A stretch of 64,000 nt of DNA from contig JBBFLF010000003.1 of the NCBI GenBank assembly GCA_037481655.1, positions 124,001 to 188,000 on the forward strand, in the 5' to 3' direction. The stretch's first letter is position 1. The number at the start of each line of letters is the position of its first letter. The notes under the pieces are model-generated. The model had not been told where the DNA came from. It made no database searches and saw only the letters and a list, made by a program, of their open reading frames with translations. This DNA comes from Desulfobaccales bacterium (GTDB lineage: Bacteria; Desulfobacterota; Desulfobaccia; Desulfobaccales; 0-14-0-80-60-11). A program made the position numbers and the translations under genes. Below are positions 34,011-42,930 of the stretch, piece after piece.

Positions 34011-34988
34011 TTATTCCGAACAGGCGGCCGCCAGCCGGGACACCACCGCTTCGCTGGCGCTATAAGGATCGGTGCGCCGGGCCAGGAGGTCGTCCAGGAT
34101 CGCCTCCAAGCGGCCGTCCTTGAGAAGGCGGCGGAGGAGGAGCTCGGCCACTCCTTCTTTCACCAGCTCCAGGAATTCCTGGCGCAGGCGCTGCCGCCGG
34201 GCCGCCAGGAGCGCCGCGCCCCCGGCCTGGGTAAGGTAGTGCCGGTGTTCCTCGATGGCGGCGAGGAGCTCCTCGATGCCCAGGTCATCCTTGGCCTGGG
34301 TGCGGATGACCTGGGGCACCCAGCCCTGGGACTCCTTTCCCCCCCGGCGCATATCCACCATGAGGAGCAGGTCCTGGACAGTGCGGTCCGCGCCCTCCCG
34401 GTCGGCCTTGTTCACCACCAGGATGTCCGCCACCTCCAGGAGCCCCGCCTTCAGGGCCTGGATATCGTCCCCCAAGCCCGGCACGGTGACCACCACGGTG
34501 GTGTCGGCGGTGCCGGCGATCTCCACCTCGTCCTGGCCCACCCCCACGGTCTCCACCAGCACATAGTCCTTGCCCATGGCGTCCAGCACGGTGATCACCG
34601 CCCGGGCCGAGGCGGTGAGGCCGCCGAAATGCCCCCGGGTGGCCAGGGAGCGGATGAACACCCCTTCATCGGTGGCGTGGCGCTGCATGCGGATGCGGTC
34701 CCCCAAGATGGCCCCGCCGGAGAAAGGGCTGGTGGGGTCCACCGCCACCACCCCCACGGTCTTGCCTTGGGCCCGCAGATGCTGAATGAGGCGGTCGGTC
34801 AGGGTGCTTTTCCCCACCCCCGGAGAGCCGGTGAGCCCGACAATGTGGGCCCGGCCGCTGTGGGGGTAAAGTTGTTTCAGGACCTCCCGGGCCTCAGGGA
34901 GGCCGTCGTCCAGATCCCGCATCAGCCGGGCCGCGGCCCGGACCTCCCCGGAGAGGATGCGCTGGACCAGGTCAGCAGTGTTTTCCAT
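34011..34988 (-). CDS. meaB: MeaB-type GTPase, chaperone of methylmalonyl-CoA mutase
   Basis: 325 residues, G3E-family P-loop GTPase. GLTGSPGVGKSTLTDRLIQ (Walker A), VDPTSPFSGGAILGDRIRM (switch region), ETVGVGQDEVEIAG (Walker B) and the guanine-recognition motif NKAD are present. MeaB guards B12-dependent methylmalonyl-CoA mutase and helps to exchange damaged cofactor. The mutase itself is not in the window. The gene lies close to the B12 locus but in its own leftward unit, 160 bp after chrA. Confidence 0.93.
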   Translation of the reverse strand: MENTADLVQRILSGEVRAAARLMRDLDDGLPEAREVLKQLYPHSGRAHIVGLTGSPGVGKSTLTDRLIQHLRAQGKTVGVVAVDPTSPFSGGAILGDRIRMQRHATDEGVFIRSLATRGHFGGLTASARAVITVLDAMGKDYVLVETVGVGQDEVEIAGTADTTVVVTVPGLGDDIQALKAGLLEVADILVVNKADREGADRTVQDLLLMVDMRRGGKESQGWVPQVIRTQAKDDLGIEELLAAIEEHRHYLTQAGGAALLAARRQRLRQEFLELVKEGVAELLLRRLLKDGRLEAILDDLLARRTDPYSASEAVVSRLAAACSE

Positions 34989-35148
34989 GGGTTACCTCAA
35001 TATGGGAAAAGAAACTCCCTCGATTTCACCGCGCCCGAGATTTCTGCAAAATTTTTTGGAGAAGGGCAAAAAAAGCAATTGATCACTGCCACTTTCCAAG
35101 CCCTATCCCTAACCCGGATTTAATGCCGCCCTCCCCGATTCCACCGCC

Positions 35149-36321
35149 TCAAAAAATCAGCAACGACATGGCGGCCACTGCGGCAATGACCCACAGGAGG
35201 TTCACCTCCCAGGCAATGAGGGCCCAGGCGGCCCCCAGCATGAGGGCCCAGGTCCTGAGATCCGTCAGGGTGGGCAGGGCCAAGGTGAGCGTGGTCCAGG
35301 TCAGCATGCCCGCCAGGGCCGCCAGCACTCCCCGGATGAAGGGCCGCACCCGGGGGCTGGATTTCACCTGCTCATATAAGGGGCTCAAGCCCACCACCAT
35401 GAGGATGGGGGGGAGAAAAATGGCCACGGTGGCCACCGCCGCGCCCGCCGGGCCTTGAACGAGAAAGCCCGTGAAGGCCGCCAGAATGAGGAGGGGGCCG
35501 GGCGTCACATAGCTTAGGAGCAGGCCGTCCAGGAACTGGGGCAGGGTGAGCCACTGAAGGTGCTCCACCACCTCCCGCTGAAGCACCGGGATCATCACAT
35601 AACCCCCGCCGAAACTGATGAGGCCCACCTTGGCCATGAGGGCCGCCAGCTGGGCCAGGAGGGGAGAGAGCTGCCTCAGTCCCAGCCAGAGCCCGCCGGC
35701 CCCGGCCACCAGGGCCATAACCACCCCCAGCTCCCGGAGAGAGCCCTTAGGGGCAGGCCTGCCGCTAGCCGCTTCTGGCCTTGGTTCCCTCGCCGAGGCC
35801 AGCGCCAGGCGCACCAGCCCGGCCCCCAAAAACACCGCCAGGTAATTCAGCCGGGCGGCAAAGGCTCCCAGGGCCGCCGCCGCCAGAACCAGGTCCGGCC
35901 AGGAGCGGCAGAAGTCTCGCCCCAGCCGCCAGAGGACCTGGAGGAGGAGGGCAATGACCGCGGCATTCAGACCCCGGGAAAGGACCTGGACCCAGGGGAG
36001 GTGGCCGAAGCGCACATAGAGCCCGGTGAGGCCGGTCATGAGGACAAAGGCCGGCAGGATGAAGCCGGCGGCCGCGGCCAGGGCTCCGGCGGGCCCCCGC
36101 AGGCGCTGCCCCACATAGGTGGCGAGCTGCACCACCGTGGCCCCGGGGAGCACCTGGCAGAAGGCCACCCCGTCCAGAAAATCCCGCTGGCCCAGCCACC
36201 CTTTGTCCTCCACCACCCGGCGGCGCAAAGGCTCGATCATGGCCAGCCCGCCGAAGGCGGTGAGGCCCAGGGAGAGGAAAGTGCCGAAGAGGCGGGCCAG
36301 ACCGGGGGTGCGGGGATTCAC
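35149..36321 (-). CDS. chrA: Chromate transporter (CHR family), two-domain
   Basis: 390 residues, inner-membrane protein with two homologous CHR halves (about 1-185 and 195-390). Each half has the family pattern: LTAFGGLAMIEPLRRRVVEDKGWLG in the first is echoed by LISFGGGYVMIPVLQREVV in the second, and FCQVLPGATVVQLATYVG by LSYVTPGPLLILAAFTGF. CHR proteins export chromate or take up sulfate-like anions. In an anaerobic sulfur-metabolising host the natural substrate may be another oxyanion. The GTG start overlaps the end of the phenylacetate-CoA ligase gene by 4 bp. Confidence 0.88.
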   Translation of the reverse strand: MNPRTPGLARLFGTFLSLGLTAFGGLAMIEPLRRRVVEDKGWLGQRDFLDGVAFCQVLPGATVVQLATYVGQRLRGPAGALAAAAGFILPAFVLMTGLTGLYVRFGHLPWVQVLSRGLNAAVIALLLQVLWRLGRDFCRSWPDLVLAAAALGAFAARLNYLAVFLGAGLVRLALASAREPRPEAASGRPAPKGSLRELGVVMALVAGAGGLWLGLRQLSPLLAQLAALMAKVGLISFGGGYVMIPVLQREVVEHLQWLTLPQFLDGLLLSYVTPGPLLILAAFTGFLVQGPAGAAVATVAIFLPPILMVVGLSPLYEQVKSSPRVRPFIRGVLAALAGMLTWTTLTLALPTLTDLRTWALMLGAAWALIAWEVNLLWVIAAVAAMSLLIF

Positions 36322-37613
36322 GCCTCCTGCCGCCGGTCCACGATCCTCAAGGCCTTGCCTTCGCTCACCGGCAAGGTGTTGGGCTCCACCAGCTCCACCA
36401 CCGGAGTGACCAGAAGCTCGCTCTTCAAGGCCTCGGTGATGCGCTTTCTCAGGCCGGTGAGATACTTCAGGTCCTCCTTAAAGAAGCTCTCCTTCACCTC
36501 CACCTTGACGGTCATGATGTCGTTGTAATCCCGGCGGCTGAGCTCCACCAGGTAATTGGTGTGCACCTCGGGCAGGGCCATGAGCACCTTCTCGATCTGC
36601 ATGGGGAAGATGTTGACCCCCTTGATGATGATCATGTCGTCGGTGCGGCCCTGGATGCGGGAGAGGCGCCGCATGGCCCGGCCGCAGGGGCAGGGGGTCT
36701 CCTCGTAGGAGGCCAGGTCCCGGGTGCGGTAACGGATGAGCGGCATGCCCTCCCGGGTGAGGTTGGTGAACACCAGCTCCCCCACCACCCCGGGGGGCAG
36801 AGGCTCCAGCGTCTTCGGCTCCACCACCTCCAGGAGGAAGGCATCCTCCCAGACGTGCATGCCGTTTTGCTCCGGGCACTCAAAGGCCACGCCCGGGCCG
36901 TTCATCTCCGAGAGGCCGTAGGAGTTGTAGGCCTTGAGGCCATAGGCCGCCTCAATGCGCCGGCGCATGTCCTCGGTGTGAGGCTCGGCGCCGATGAAGG
37001 CGATGCGTAGGGGGAGCTCTTTGGGGTCCACCCCCATCTCGGCAAAGACGTTGAGGAGATACAGGGCGTAGCTGGGGATGATGTGCAGCACCGTGGTCTG
37101 AAACTGCTGCATGAGCTGCACCTGGCGGCGGCTGTTGCCGGCGCCGGCGGGGATGGTGAGGCAGCCCAGGCGCTCGCCGCCGTAATGGAACCCCAGGCCC
37201 CCGGTAAAGAGGCCGTAGCCCATCATGTTCTGGAAGACGTCCCCGGGCCGGACCCCGGTCATGTACATGGAGCGGGCCACCAGATCGGCCCAGGCCTCGA
37301 TGTCGGCTCGGGTGTAATAGATGACCGTGGCCTGGCCGGTGGTGCCCGAGGAGGCATGCAGGCGCACCAGGCGCTCTTTGGGCACGGTGAGAAAATCCGG
37401 CCCCCGGGCCCGCAGGTCGTCTTTGACGGTGAAAGGCAGACGCCGGACATCCTCCAGGCTCTGGATATCCTCCGGCCGGAGGCCGGCCTCACTGAGCCGC
37501 TCCCGGTAAAAGGGGGACTGGTACGCCCGGGCCACGGTGGCCTTCAGGCGCTCCAGCTGCAGCTCCCGGAGCTTCTCCGGGGCCAGGGTTTCCACCTCAG
37601 GGTTCCAATACAC
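36318..37613 (-). CDS. paaK: Phenylacetate-CoA ligase family enzyme
   Basis: 431 residues, AMP-forming acyl-CoA ligase. The adenylate-binding signature is LHASSGTTGQATVIYYT. NSYGLSEMNGPGVAFEC, RTRDLASY, and the hinge GRTDDMIIIKGVNIFP match PaaK. It activates phenylacetate or a related aryl acid to the CoA thioester in the cytoplasm. The start is GTG 37613. In anaerobes paaK-like genes often sit with indolepyruvate oxidoreductase; here the only partner is the overlapping chrA, so the substrate is uncertain. Confidence 0.9.
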   Translation of the reverse strand: MYWNPEVETLAPEKLRELQLERLKATVARAYQSPFYRERLSEAGLRPEDIQSLEDVRRLPFTVKDDLRARGPDFLTVPKERLVRLHASSGTTGQATVIYYTRADIEAWADLVARSMYMTGVRPGDVFQNMMGYGLFTGGLGFHYGGERLGCLTIPAGAGNSRRQVQLMQQFQTTVLHIIPSYALYLLNVFAEMGVDPKELPLRIAFIGAEPHTEDMRRRIEAAYGLKAYNSYGLSEMNGPGVAFECPEQNGMHVWEDAFLLEVVEPKTLEPLPPGVVGELVFTNLTREGMPLIRYRTRDLASYEETPCPCGRAMRRLSRIQGRTDDMIIIKGVNIFPMQIEKVLMALPEVHTNYLVELSRRDYNDIMTVKVEVKESFFKEDLKYLTGLRKRITEALKSELLVTPVVELVEPNTLPVSEGKALRIVDRRQEA

Positions 37614-37757
37614 GGGCCTCTCCCGATTGTTGGCGTCATCACCGGGGGGCGATCAGGGCTTCCGGCGCTTGAGGGAGCCCTCCATCAGGCCGCCCCCGGG
37701 AGAATGTGAAAAATCATTCATTTTTATCCCCTTCCCAGGGGGCTGTCAAGGAAGGCT

Positions 37758-37801
37758 CCGGGGCCCCGGGCTTTTGTTTGCCCCGGCGGGATTATTTTTT
37801 T
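37758..37801 (+). terminator. Terminator-like hairpin before nadE
   Basis: CCGGGGC (37758-37764) pairs with GCCCCGG (37780-37786) and is followed, after a few bases, by ATTATTTTTTT. No plus-strand gene ends just upstream, so it may be an attenuator in the nadE leader or a chance hairpin. The rest of 37614-37859 shows no gene. Confidence 0.35.
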
Positions 37802-37859
37802 AAGATGACAGTGAAGACCGCCAAGGTCTCCAAGGTTCACGAGCTCACAAGGAGGGGGC

Positions 37860-39506
37860 ATGCGCCTCACTGTGGCCCAGGTGAATCCCACCGTGGGCGA
37901 TATCGCCGGCAACCTGGCCAAACTCCAGGACGTGCTCGCCCAGGTGCCCGCCGACTGCGATCTCATCGTCTTCCCGGAACTGTATATAGTAGGTTATCCT
38001 CCCCGGGACCTTTTAGAGCGCCCGGCCTTGCTGGAGGGAGTGGAGCGGGCGCTGGCGGAGCTGAAGGGGCTGTCGGGGCGATACCCGGATCTGGGCCTCT
38101 TGGTGGGCGCCCCCCGCTCCACCGGCCAGCCCCGGGGCAAGGGAATGTATAATTCCGCCCTGCTCTTTTACCAGGGCCAGGTGGTGGGCTGCCGGGACAA
38201 GACGCTGCTCCCCTCCTACGACGTCTTTGACGAGACCCGCTATTTTGACCCCTCGCCGGTCATCAAGCCCGTGCCCTTCAAAGGGGTACGGCTGGGGATC
38301 ACCATCTGCGAGGATGCCTGGGCCCAGGAGGAGAGCTGGTGCTCCCGGCTGTATTCCCACGACCCGGTGCGCCTGCTGGCGGAGCAGGGAAGCGAAATCT
38401 TCATCAACCTGTCTGCTTCCCCTTTTCAGGTGGGCAAGGAAGAGGTGCGTTACCGCCTCATGGGCCGCCACGCCCGCAAGTACGGCCGCCCCTTTGTGTA
38501 TGTGAATCAGGTGGGGGGCAACGACGAGCTCATCTTCGACGGCCGCAGCCTGGCCTTCGACAGCCGGGGGGACCTATTGGCGGTGCTGCCGGCCTTTGAA
38601 GAGGCGGTGGTGACGGTGGACCTGACCCGGGCCGGCACTCCGGGCCTGTACGAGCCCCAGGAACCCATCGCCTCGGTGTGCGACGCTTTGATCCTGGGCT
38701 TGAGGGATTACCTGCGCAAATGCGGCTTTCGGCAGGTGGTGGTGGGCCTCTCCGGCGGGGTGGATTCCGCAGTGGTGGCCACGGTGGCGGTCAAGGCCCT
38801 GGGACCGGAGAACGTCCTGGGGGTGGCCATGCCCTCCCCTTATTCCTCCCCCGCCTCCCTGGCAGACGCCCGCACCCTGGCCGCCAACCTGGGGATTGAG
38901 CTCAAGGTGGTGCCCATCACCCCCATTTATGAGGCCTATAAAAGGAGCCTGGGGGAGCACTTCCCGGTGGAGCCCATCGACGTCACCTTGGAGAACATCC
39001 AGGCCCGCATCCGGGGCAACATTCTCATGGCCTTCTCCAACCGCTTCGGGCACCTGGTGCTCTCCACCGGCAACAAAAGCGAGCTGGCGGTGGGCTACTG
39101 CACCCTGTACGGCGACATGAGCGGCGGGCTGGCACTCCTGGCGGACGTGCCCAAGACCATGGTCTATGAGCTGGCCCGCTACCTCAACCGGGAGCGGCCC
39201 CTCATCCCTGAGTCCATCCTCACCAAAGTGCCCTCCGCGGAACTGCGCCCCGATCAGAAGGACCAGGACACCCTGCCGCCCTATGAGATCCTGGACCAGA
39301 TCATCCAGCTTTACCTGGTGGAGTCCCGCTCGGCCCAGGAGATCATCGCCCAGGGGTTTGCGCCGGAGACGGTGCGCTGGGTGATCAAGGCCATCGACCA
39401 CAACGAATACAAGCGCCGCCAGGCGGCCCCGGGTCTCAGGGTCACCTCCAAGGCCTTCGGCATGGGCCGCCGCTATCCCATCGCCGCCAAATATTATGAT
39501 TATTGA
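37860..39506 (+). CDS. nadE: Glutamine-dependent NAD+ synthetase
   Basis: 548 residues. The N-terminal nitrilase-type glutaminase (about 1-260) has the triad Glu in [16 protein letters not shown], Lys in [15 protein letters not shown] and Cys in ITICEDAWA. The C-terminal synthetase (about 285-548) has the PP-loop [12 protein letters not shown] and [20 protein letters not shown]. It converts deamido-NAD to NAD using ATP and glutamine ammonia. AAGGAGGGGG precedes ATG 37860. Full length for the two-domain type. Confidence 0.97.
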   Translation: MRLTVAQVNPTVGDIAGNLAKLQDVLAQVPADCDLIVFPELYIVGYPPRDLLERPALLEGVERALAELKGLSGRYPDLGLLVGAPRSTGQPRGKGMYNSALLFYQGQVVGCRDKTLLPSYDVFDETRYFDPSPVIKPVPFKGVRLGITICEDAWAQEESWCSRLYSHDPVRLLAEQGSEIFINLSASPFQVGKEEVRYRLMGRHARKYGRPFVYVNQVGGNDELIFDGRSLAFDSRGDLLAVLPAFEEAVVTVDLTRAGTPGLYEPQEPIASVCDALILGLRDYLRKCGFRQVVVGLSGGVDSAVVATVAVKALGPENVLGVAMPSPYSSPASLADARTLAANLGIELKVVPITPIYEAYKRSLGEHFPVEPIDVTLENIQARIRGNILMAFSNRFGHLVLSTGNKSELAVGYCTLYGDMSGGLALLADVPKTMVYELARYLNRERPLIPESILTKVPSAELRPDQKDQDTLPPYEILDQIIQLYLVESRSAQEIIAQGFAPETVRWVIKAIDHNEYKRRQAAPGLRVTSKAFGMGRRYPIAAKYYDY

Positions 39507-39511
39507 GGAGA

Positions 39512-39640
39512 AAGCCGGGGGAGGGCCAGGGATGACACATCCCTGCCCTCCCCCGGCACCCCCTCCCAACCCTTTATGGGATTGGGGGAGGGGGCGTGGG
39601 GGAGGGGGCAAGGGGCAACAGCTCCTTGGCCCCCTCCCCC
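39512..39640. repeat. G/C multi-hairpin element, copy B (full)
   Basis: The first hairpin, 39515-39556, pairs CCGGGGGAGGG with CCCTCCCCCGG. The middle palindrome has CCCTCCCAACCC..GGGATTGGGGGAGGG. The third hairpin, 39598-39640, pairs GGGGGAGGGGGC with GCCCCCTCCCCC. It starts nine bases after the nadE stop and lies between convergent genes, in the same architecture as copy A. Confidence 0.75.
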
Positions 39641-39646
39641 ACAAAC

Positions 39647-40279
39647 TCACATGGCCTTGGGAACCCGGGGGTCGGAGGTGGGGCCGGGCTCCGGGACAGA
39701 AGGCGGCAAGGGGGAGGATCCCTCCTCGCCCGGCAGGGGGTAAAACGGCGCCGGGGTGGCCTCCAGGCCGGAGGAGCCCCCCGGAGGCTGGGAAGGGGAG
39801 GGCATACCGCCCTGGGGGCCCCGGAAAGTGGAGGGCGGCTTGAAGCGCTGGTCCAGATCCGGGGGCGGCAGGGTGAAGCCCTTGGCCGAGGGGCCTTCAT
39901 AGCCCTCCGGTAGGCCCGGACCGGGCAAGCCCCGGCCGCCCCGGGCCGCCGGCGGCCCGCCGGGAACCTGGGCCATCTTGAAGGCAGAGGGGTCCAGGCG
40001 TTGCAGGGCCAAAGGCGCCTGGGTGCGTCTCCACGGCCCCTTGACGCTTTTGCTCACATACCAGATCCCCTCCCAGAGGAAGTAATATTGCCCCCGGTAG
40101 CGGAAGACATCCGTGGGGATGTTGGGGGCATAATAAACCTGGGGAGAGCCGGGAGCCGGCAGCCACCGGGGGGTCACTTCCGGGGGCACCGGGATGATGC
40201 GAGGGCTCTGGGCCCACCCCGGGGCGGCCCAGATCAACGCCGCCGCCATGAACGCCAGGAGCCAGGGACCGCCTGGCAT
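39647..40279 (-). CDS. Secreted Pro/Gly-rich hypothetical protein
   Basis: 210 residues from ATG 40279, which has GAGGTGGGG before it (the open frame starts further up without support). The signal peptide (WLLAFMAAALIWAAPGWA) is followed by a short folded part with VYYAPNIPTDVFRYRGQYYF and LWEGIWYVSKSVKGPWR, an aromatic Y-x-W-x-G-x-W-Y pattern. About 100 residues of Pro/Gly/Ser-rich tail follow. The aromatic block resembles short exported domains of unknown role. No function assigned. Confidence 0.6.
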   Translation of the reverse strand: MPGGPWLLAFMAAALIWAAPGWAQSPRIIPVPPEVTPRWLPAPGSPQVYYAPNIPTDVFRYRGQYYFLWEGIWYVSKSVKGPWRRTQAPLALQRLDPSAFKMAQVPGGPPAARGGRGLPGPGLPEGYEGPSAKGFTLPPPDLDQRFKPPSTFRGPQGGMPSPSQPPGGSSGLEATPAPFYPLPGEEGSSPLPPSVPEPGPTSDPRVPKAM

Positions 40280-40429
40280 GCCCCACCTCTCATTTCGGGA
40301 CAAGAGGGCCGTTTTCCCCGGCGCCTCCCTCAGCCGCCGCCTCAGCGCCATGCTTTCCCTCCTCCGGGTAACGGGGGCTCCTCTTCATCATCGGCTCCCC
40401 CGGGCGAAAAGTTCAGCCGAGCCGACACC

Positions 40430-41149
40430 TCAGTCCTCGGGGATGGTGCGCCGCCGGCCCACGCTCAGGTCGTGGATGGGGATGAGGATGTCCCCCAACT
40501 CCCGGACCCGCTGGGCGCTCTCGTAGGCCTCCAGGAGATTGAGGTGCACGCCTGGCGGCACCACCGGCCCGGAGCTCGGGAAATTCTGGTCATTGCAGCA
40601 AAAGCCGGTGATCACCGCCCGGCCCTTGGGGGTGTCCACCACCACGGATTGGCCCCCCACGGTGTGGCCGGGAGTGAGGACCACCCGGATGCCGGGGACG
40701 ATCTCCGCGTCCCCGTCCACCGTCACCACCTCATTCTCATCCAGCAGATCCGGGAAATAGCGGTGGTCCACCGGGTGGGGGTTTTTGAAAAACTCATACT
40801 CTCGCTTTTGCACATAGACCCGGGCGTTGGTGCATTTGTAATCGTTTTCGCAGTGATCGTTGTGGAGATGGGTGTGGATGATGATGTCGATGTCCTCAGG
40901 TTTGAGCCCGAATTTGGCCAGGGCGTCCTCGAATTCCAGGATTTCCAGGCCCAGCTCCTCTTCTGCGCCCGGGGGCACCATGAACTGCTCCATGCCGGTG
41001 TCCACCAGGATGCGCTCGGGCCCGCCTTCCAGATAAAAGACATAGATGGGCAGGTAAATCCGTTTGCCGTAGCCCTTGAGGTAGGTCATGATGCCCTGGT
41101 CGGTCTCGTTGATGCCCACCACCAGGGGGTGGAGATGGTAAACCGCCAT
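40430..41149 (-). CDS. Metallo-beta-lactamase-fold hydrolase (lactonase-like)
   Basis: 239 residues. The dinuclear metal motif HTHLHNDHC (about 92-100) fits HxHxDH. Further ligands are His in LTPGHTVGGQS, then Asp/Cys around VITGFCCND and His in PIHD near the end. The overall pattern (VDTGMEQF, NPHPVDHRYFPDL) resembles N-acyl homoserine lactone lactonases and related MBL hydrolases. The ligand after TPGH appears as GFCCND, so the second-metal Asp is shifted or replaced. The substrate is unknown. A transcript of its own; a G/C repeat lies just upstream. Confidence 0.8.
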   Translation of the reverse strand: MAVYHLHPLVVGINETDQGIMTYLKGYGKRIYLPIYVFYLEGGPERILVDTGMEQFMVPPGAEEELGLEILEFEDALAKFGLKPEDIDIIIHTHLHNDHCENDYKCTNARVYVQKREYEFFKNPHPVDHRYFPDLLDENEVVTVDGDAEIVPGIRVVLTPGHTVGGQSVVVDTPKGRAVITGFCCNDQNFPSSGPVVPPGVHLNLLEAYESAQRVRELGDILIPIHDLSVGRRRTIPED

Positions 41150-41181
41150 ATGCCGCTCCTTTTTAGTGTGATAAAGGCTCC

Positions 41182-41223
41182 GGGAGAGGGGGCCAGGGGT
41201 CGCGGACCCCTGCCCCTTCTCCC
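41182..41223. repeat. G/C multi-hairpin element, copy C (single hairpin)
   Basis: GGGAGAGGGGGCCAGGGG pairs with CCCCTGCCCCTTCTCCC around TCGCGGA. Unlike the other copies it lies at a 5' side, between the divergent metallo-hydrolase and Spy-like genes. From here to 41517 the interval is AT-rich in part (41240-41265, 41350-41400) and holds no gene. Confidence 0.6.
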
Positions 41224-41517
41224 AGGCCCTCTCCCCCCACTCTTTAATTTATTAATTTAATCGAGACCTTGGCCTCGATTGCCCAAAACTTCAGGGCGTT
41301 AGGGAAGGGACTTGGGGGGCGGGGGTCCGCTGACCTCCCCGCTCTCCGTTCAAAATTTGCCCTAGCCTCAATTTAAGACTAAAGGTCATAATACACCCTA
41401 TGAAAAATTCCGGGCAGAGGTTGCCGGAAAAATTTTTCGCCGGATGCCTGGCGCCCCCGGGTTTATGAGAGTAACTGGAGATGATGTCCAGAATCCCGCC
41501 AAAAAGGAGTGGCATCC

Positions 41518-42066
41518 ATGGCAAGACTTTTGCGGCAGCATGGCTCTCTTGTGGCCCTGGCGGCCCTGCTGGTGGTGGCGCTGGCCTGGCCGGCGGCAGC
41601 CCAACCCGGCCGCGGCCGGGGCATGATGGCCCAGCTCACCCCGGAGCAGGCGGCCCAGGTCTTTGACCTGCGCCAGAAGTTCATGAACGACACCGCCGCC
41701 CTGCGCAAGGAGATGTTCGTCAAGCGGGCCGAGCTCATGGCCCTGTGGCAGGCGGAGAACCCGGACGAGAAGGCCATTACCGCCAAGCTGAAGGAGCTCA
41801 ACGCCCTGAAGGGCCAACTGATTGAAAAGGGCGTGGCCCATCGCCTGGCCCTGAAGAAGATCGCCCCCCAGGCGGCCATGTGGGGCATGGGCGGCGGCTG
41901 GGGTTGCGGTATGGGCATGGGCATGGGTAAAGGCTGGGGCATGGGCCCGGGAATGGGCCGCGGCATGGGTCCGGGACCGATGTCTCCTCCCGGACCAGGT
42001 CCCAGAAGTGACGTGGATTTAGGGTTTGGAGAAGAGGTTCTGGCCTTCGAACCCGGCCTGGAATAA
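41518..42066 (+). CDS. Periplasmic Spy/CnrX/ZraP-like protein with Met-Gly tail
   Basis: 182 residues from ATG 41518 (AAGGAG at 8 nt). The signal peptide (LVALAALLVVALAWPAAA) is followed by a helical hairpin with the LTPEQAAQVFDLRQKFMNDT pattern of heavy-metal-resistance/Spy-like chaperones (LTxxQ motif). It ends in a Met/Gly-rich segment (MGMGMGKGWGMGPGMG and neighbours) that could bind soft metals. Such proteins sense or buffer metals or act as envelope chaperones. There is no linked two-component system, so the role is inferred only from the family. Confidence 0.75.
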   Translation: MARLLRQHGSLVALAALLVVALAWPAAAQPGRGRGMMAQLTPEQAAQVFDLRQKFMNDTAALRKEMFVKRAELMALWQAENPDEKAITAKLKELNALKGQLIEKGVAHRLALKKIAPQAAMWGMGGGWGCGMGMGMGKGWGMGPGMGRGMGPGPMSPPGPGPRSDVDLGFGEEVLAFEPGLE

Positions 42067-42103
42067 CCCTTGAGCCCGGCCCCGGCAGGGGCCTCTGGAT
42101 GCG

Positions 42104-42140
42104 GGGGAAGGGTCCTGAAGGGGATCCTTCCCCTTTCTTT
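42104..42140 (+). terminator. Terminator of the Spy-like gene
   Basis: GGGGAAGGGTCC pairs with GGATCCTTCCCC (one G-T pair) around a short loop, then TTTCTTT. The following 42141-42417 contains no gene; it holds the leader of def. Confidence 0.8.
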
Positions 42141-42417
42141 GTCCGTGCTGCCAGTTACGTCACCTTCCCGATTTCTTCCTTGCACTTCAGCCCCTTACAC
42201 CTTAAATTAAAGTTGTTGAGAAAAACTTTTCGAGAATGAGGCCAAGGGATTGCCGCCTCTGCCATCTCCTCTCCCTTCACCCCTTATGGGAAGGAGTGGG
42301 AGGCGAGGGGTTATTTCTGCCACACTTTCAGCCTCATTTCCATGCGAGGGAAAAACCGGGACAGGGTCTGGGAGCTCCCTGATTATATCCCTGCCCTTGA
42401 GAGAGAAAAGCAAGCCG

Positions 42418-42930
42418 ATGACCGTGTTGCCCATCCGCCTCTATCCTGATCCGGTGCTGTTGACCCCGGCCCGGGAGATCACCGATATCAACGGGGAGCT
42501 GCAGGCCCTCATTGACGCCATGGCGGCCACCATGTATCACGCCCCGGGCCTGGGGCTGGCCGCCAACCAGGTGGGGGAGCTCAAGCGCCTCATCGTCTTT
42601 GACGTGGACCAGAAGGAGGGCTCGCCCCGCCTGCAGGTGCTCATCAACCCGGTCCTCACGGCCCAGGAGGGGGAGATCGTCTATAATGAAGGCTGCCTGT
42701 CGGTGAAGGACTTTTCCGCCGAGGTGCGCCGGGCCGCCCGGGTGTGCGTGGAGGGCTTCGACCGGGAGGGCCGCCCCGTTTGTCTGGAGGCGGAGGGGCT
42801 CCTGGCCATTGTGCTGCAGCATGAGCTGGATCACCTGGAGGGCAAGCTCTTCCTCGACCGCATCAGCCGCCTGAAAAAGAATCTGTACATAAGGCGGCTG
42901 AAAAAACAGCAGCGGGAAGCCGCGGCGTGA
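42418..42930 (+). CDS. def: Peptide deformylase
   Basis: 170 residues from ATG 42418; the upstream open frame is low-complexity and unsupported. It removes the N-formyl group from nascent proteins. All three motifs are present: GLGLAANQVG, EGCLSV (metal Cys) and QHELDHL (metal His pair and catalytic Glu). First gene of def-fmt-DUF116; the stop overlaps the fmt start (GTGA). Confidence 0.96.
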   Translation: MTVLPIRLYPDPVLLTPAREITDINGELQALIDAMAATMYHAPGLGLAANQVGELKRLIVFDVDQKEGSPRLQVLINPVLTAQEGEIVYNEGCLSVKDFSAEVRRAARVCVEGFDREGRPVCLEAEGLLAIVLQHELDHLEGKLFLDRISRLKKNLYIRRLKKQQREAAA

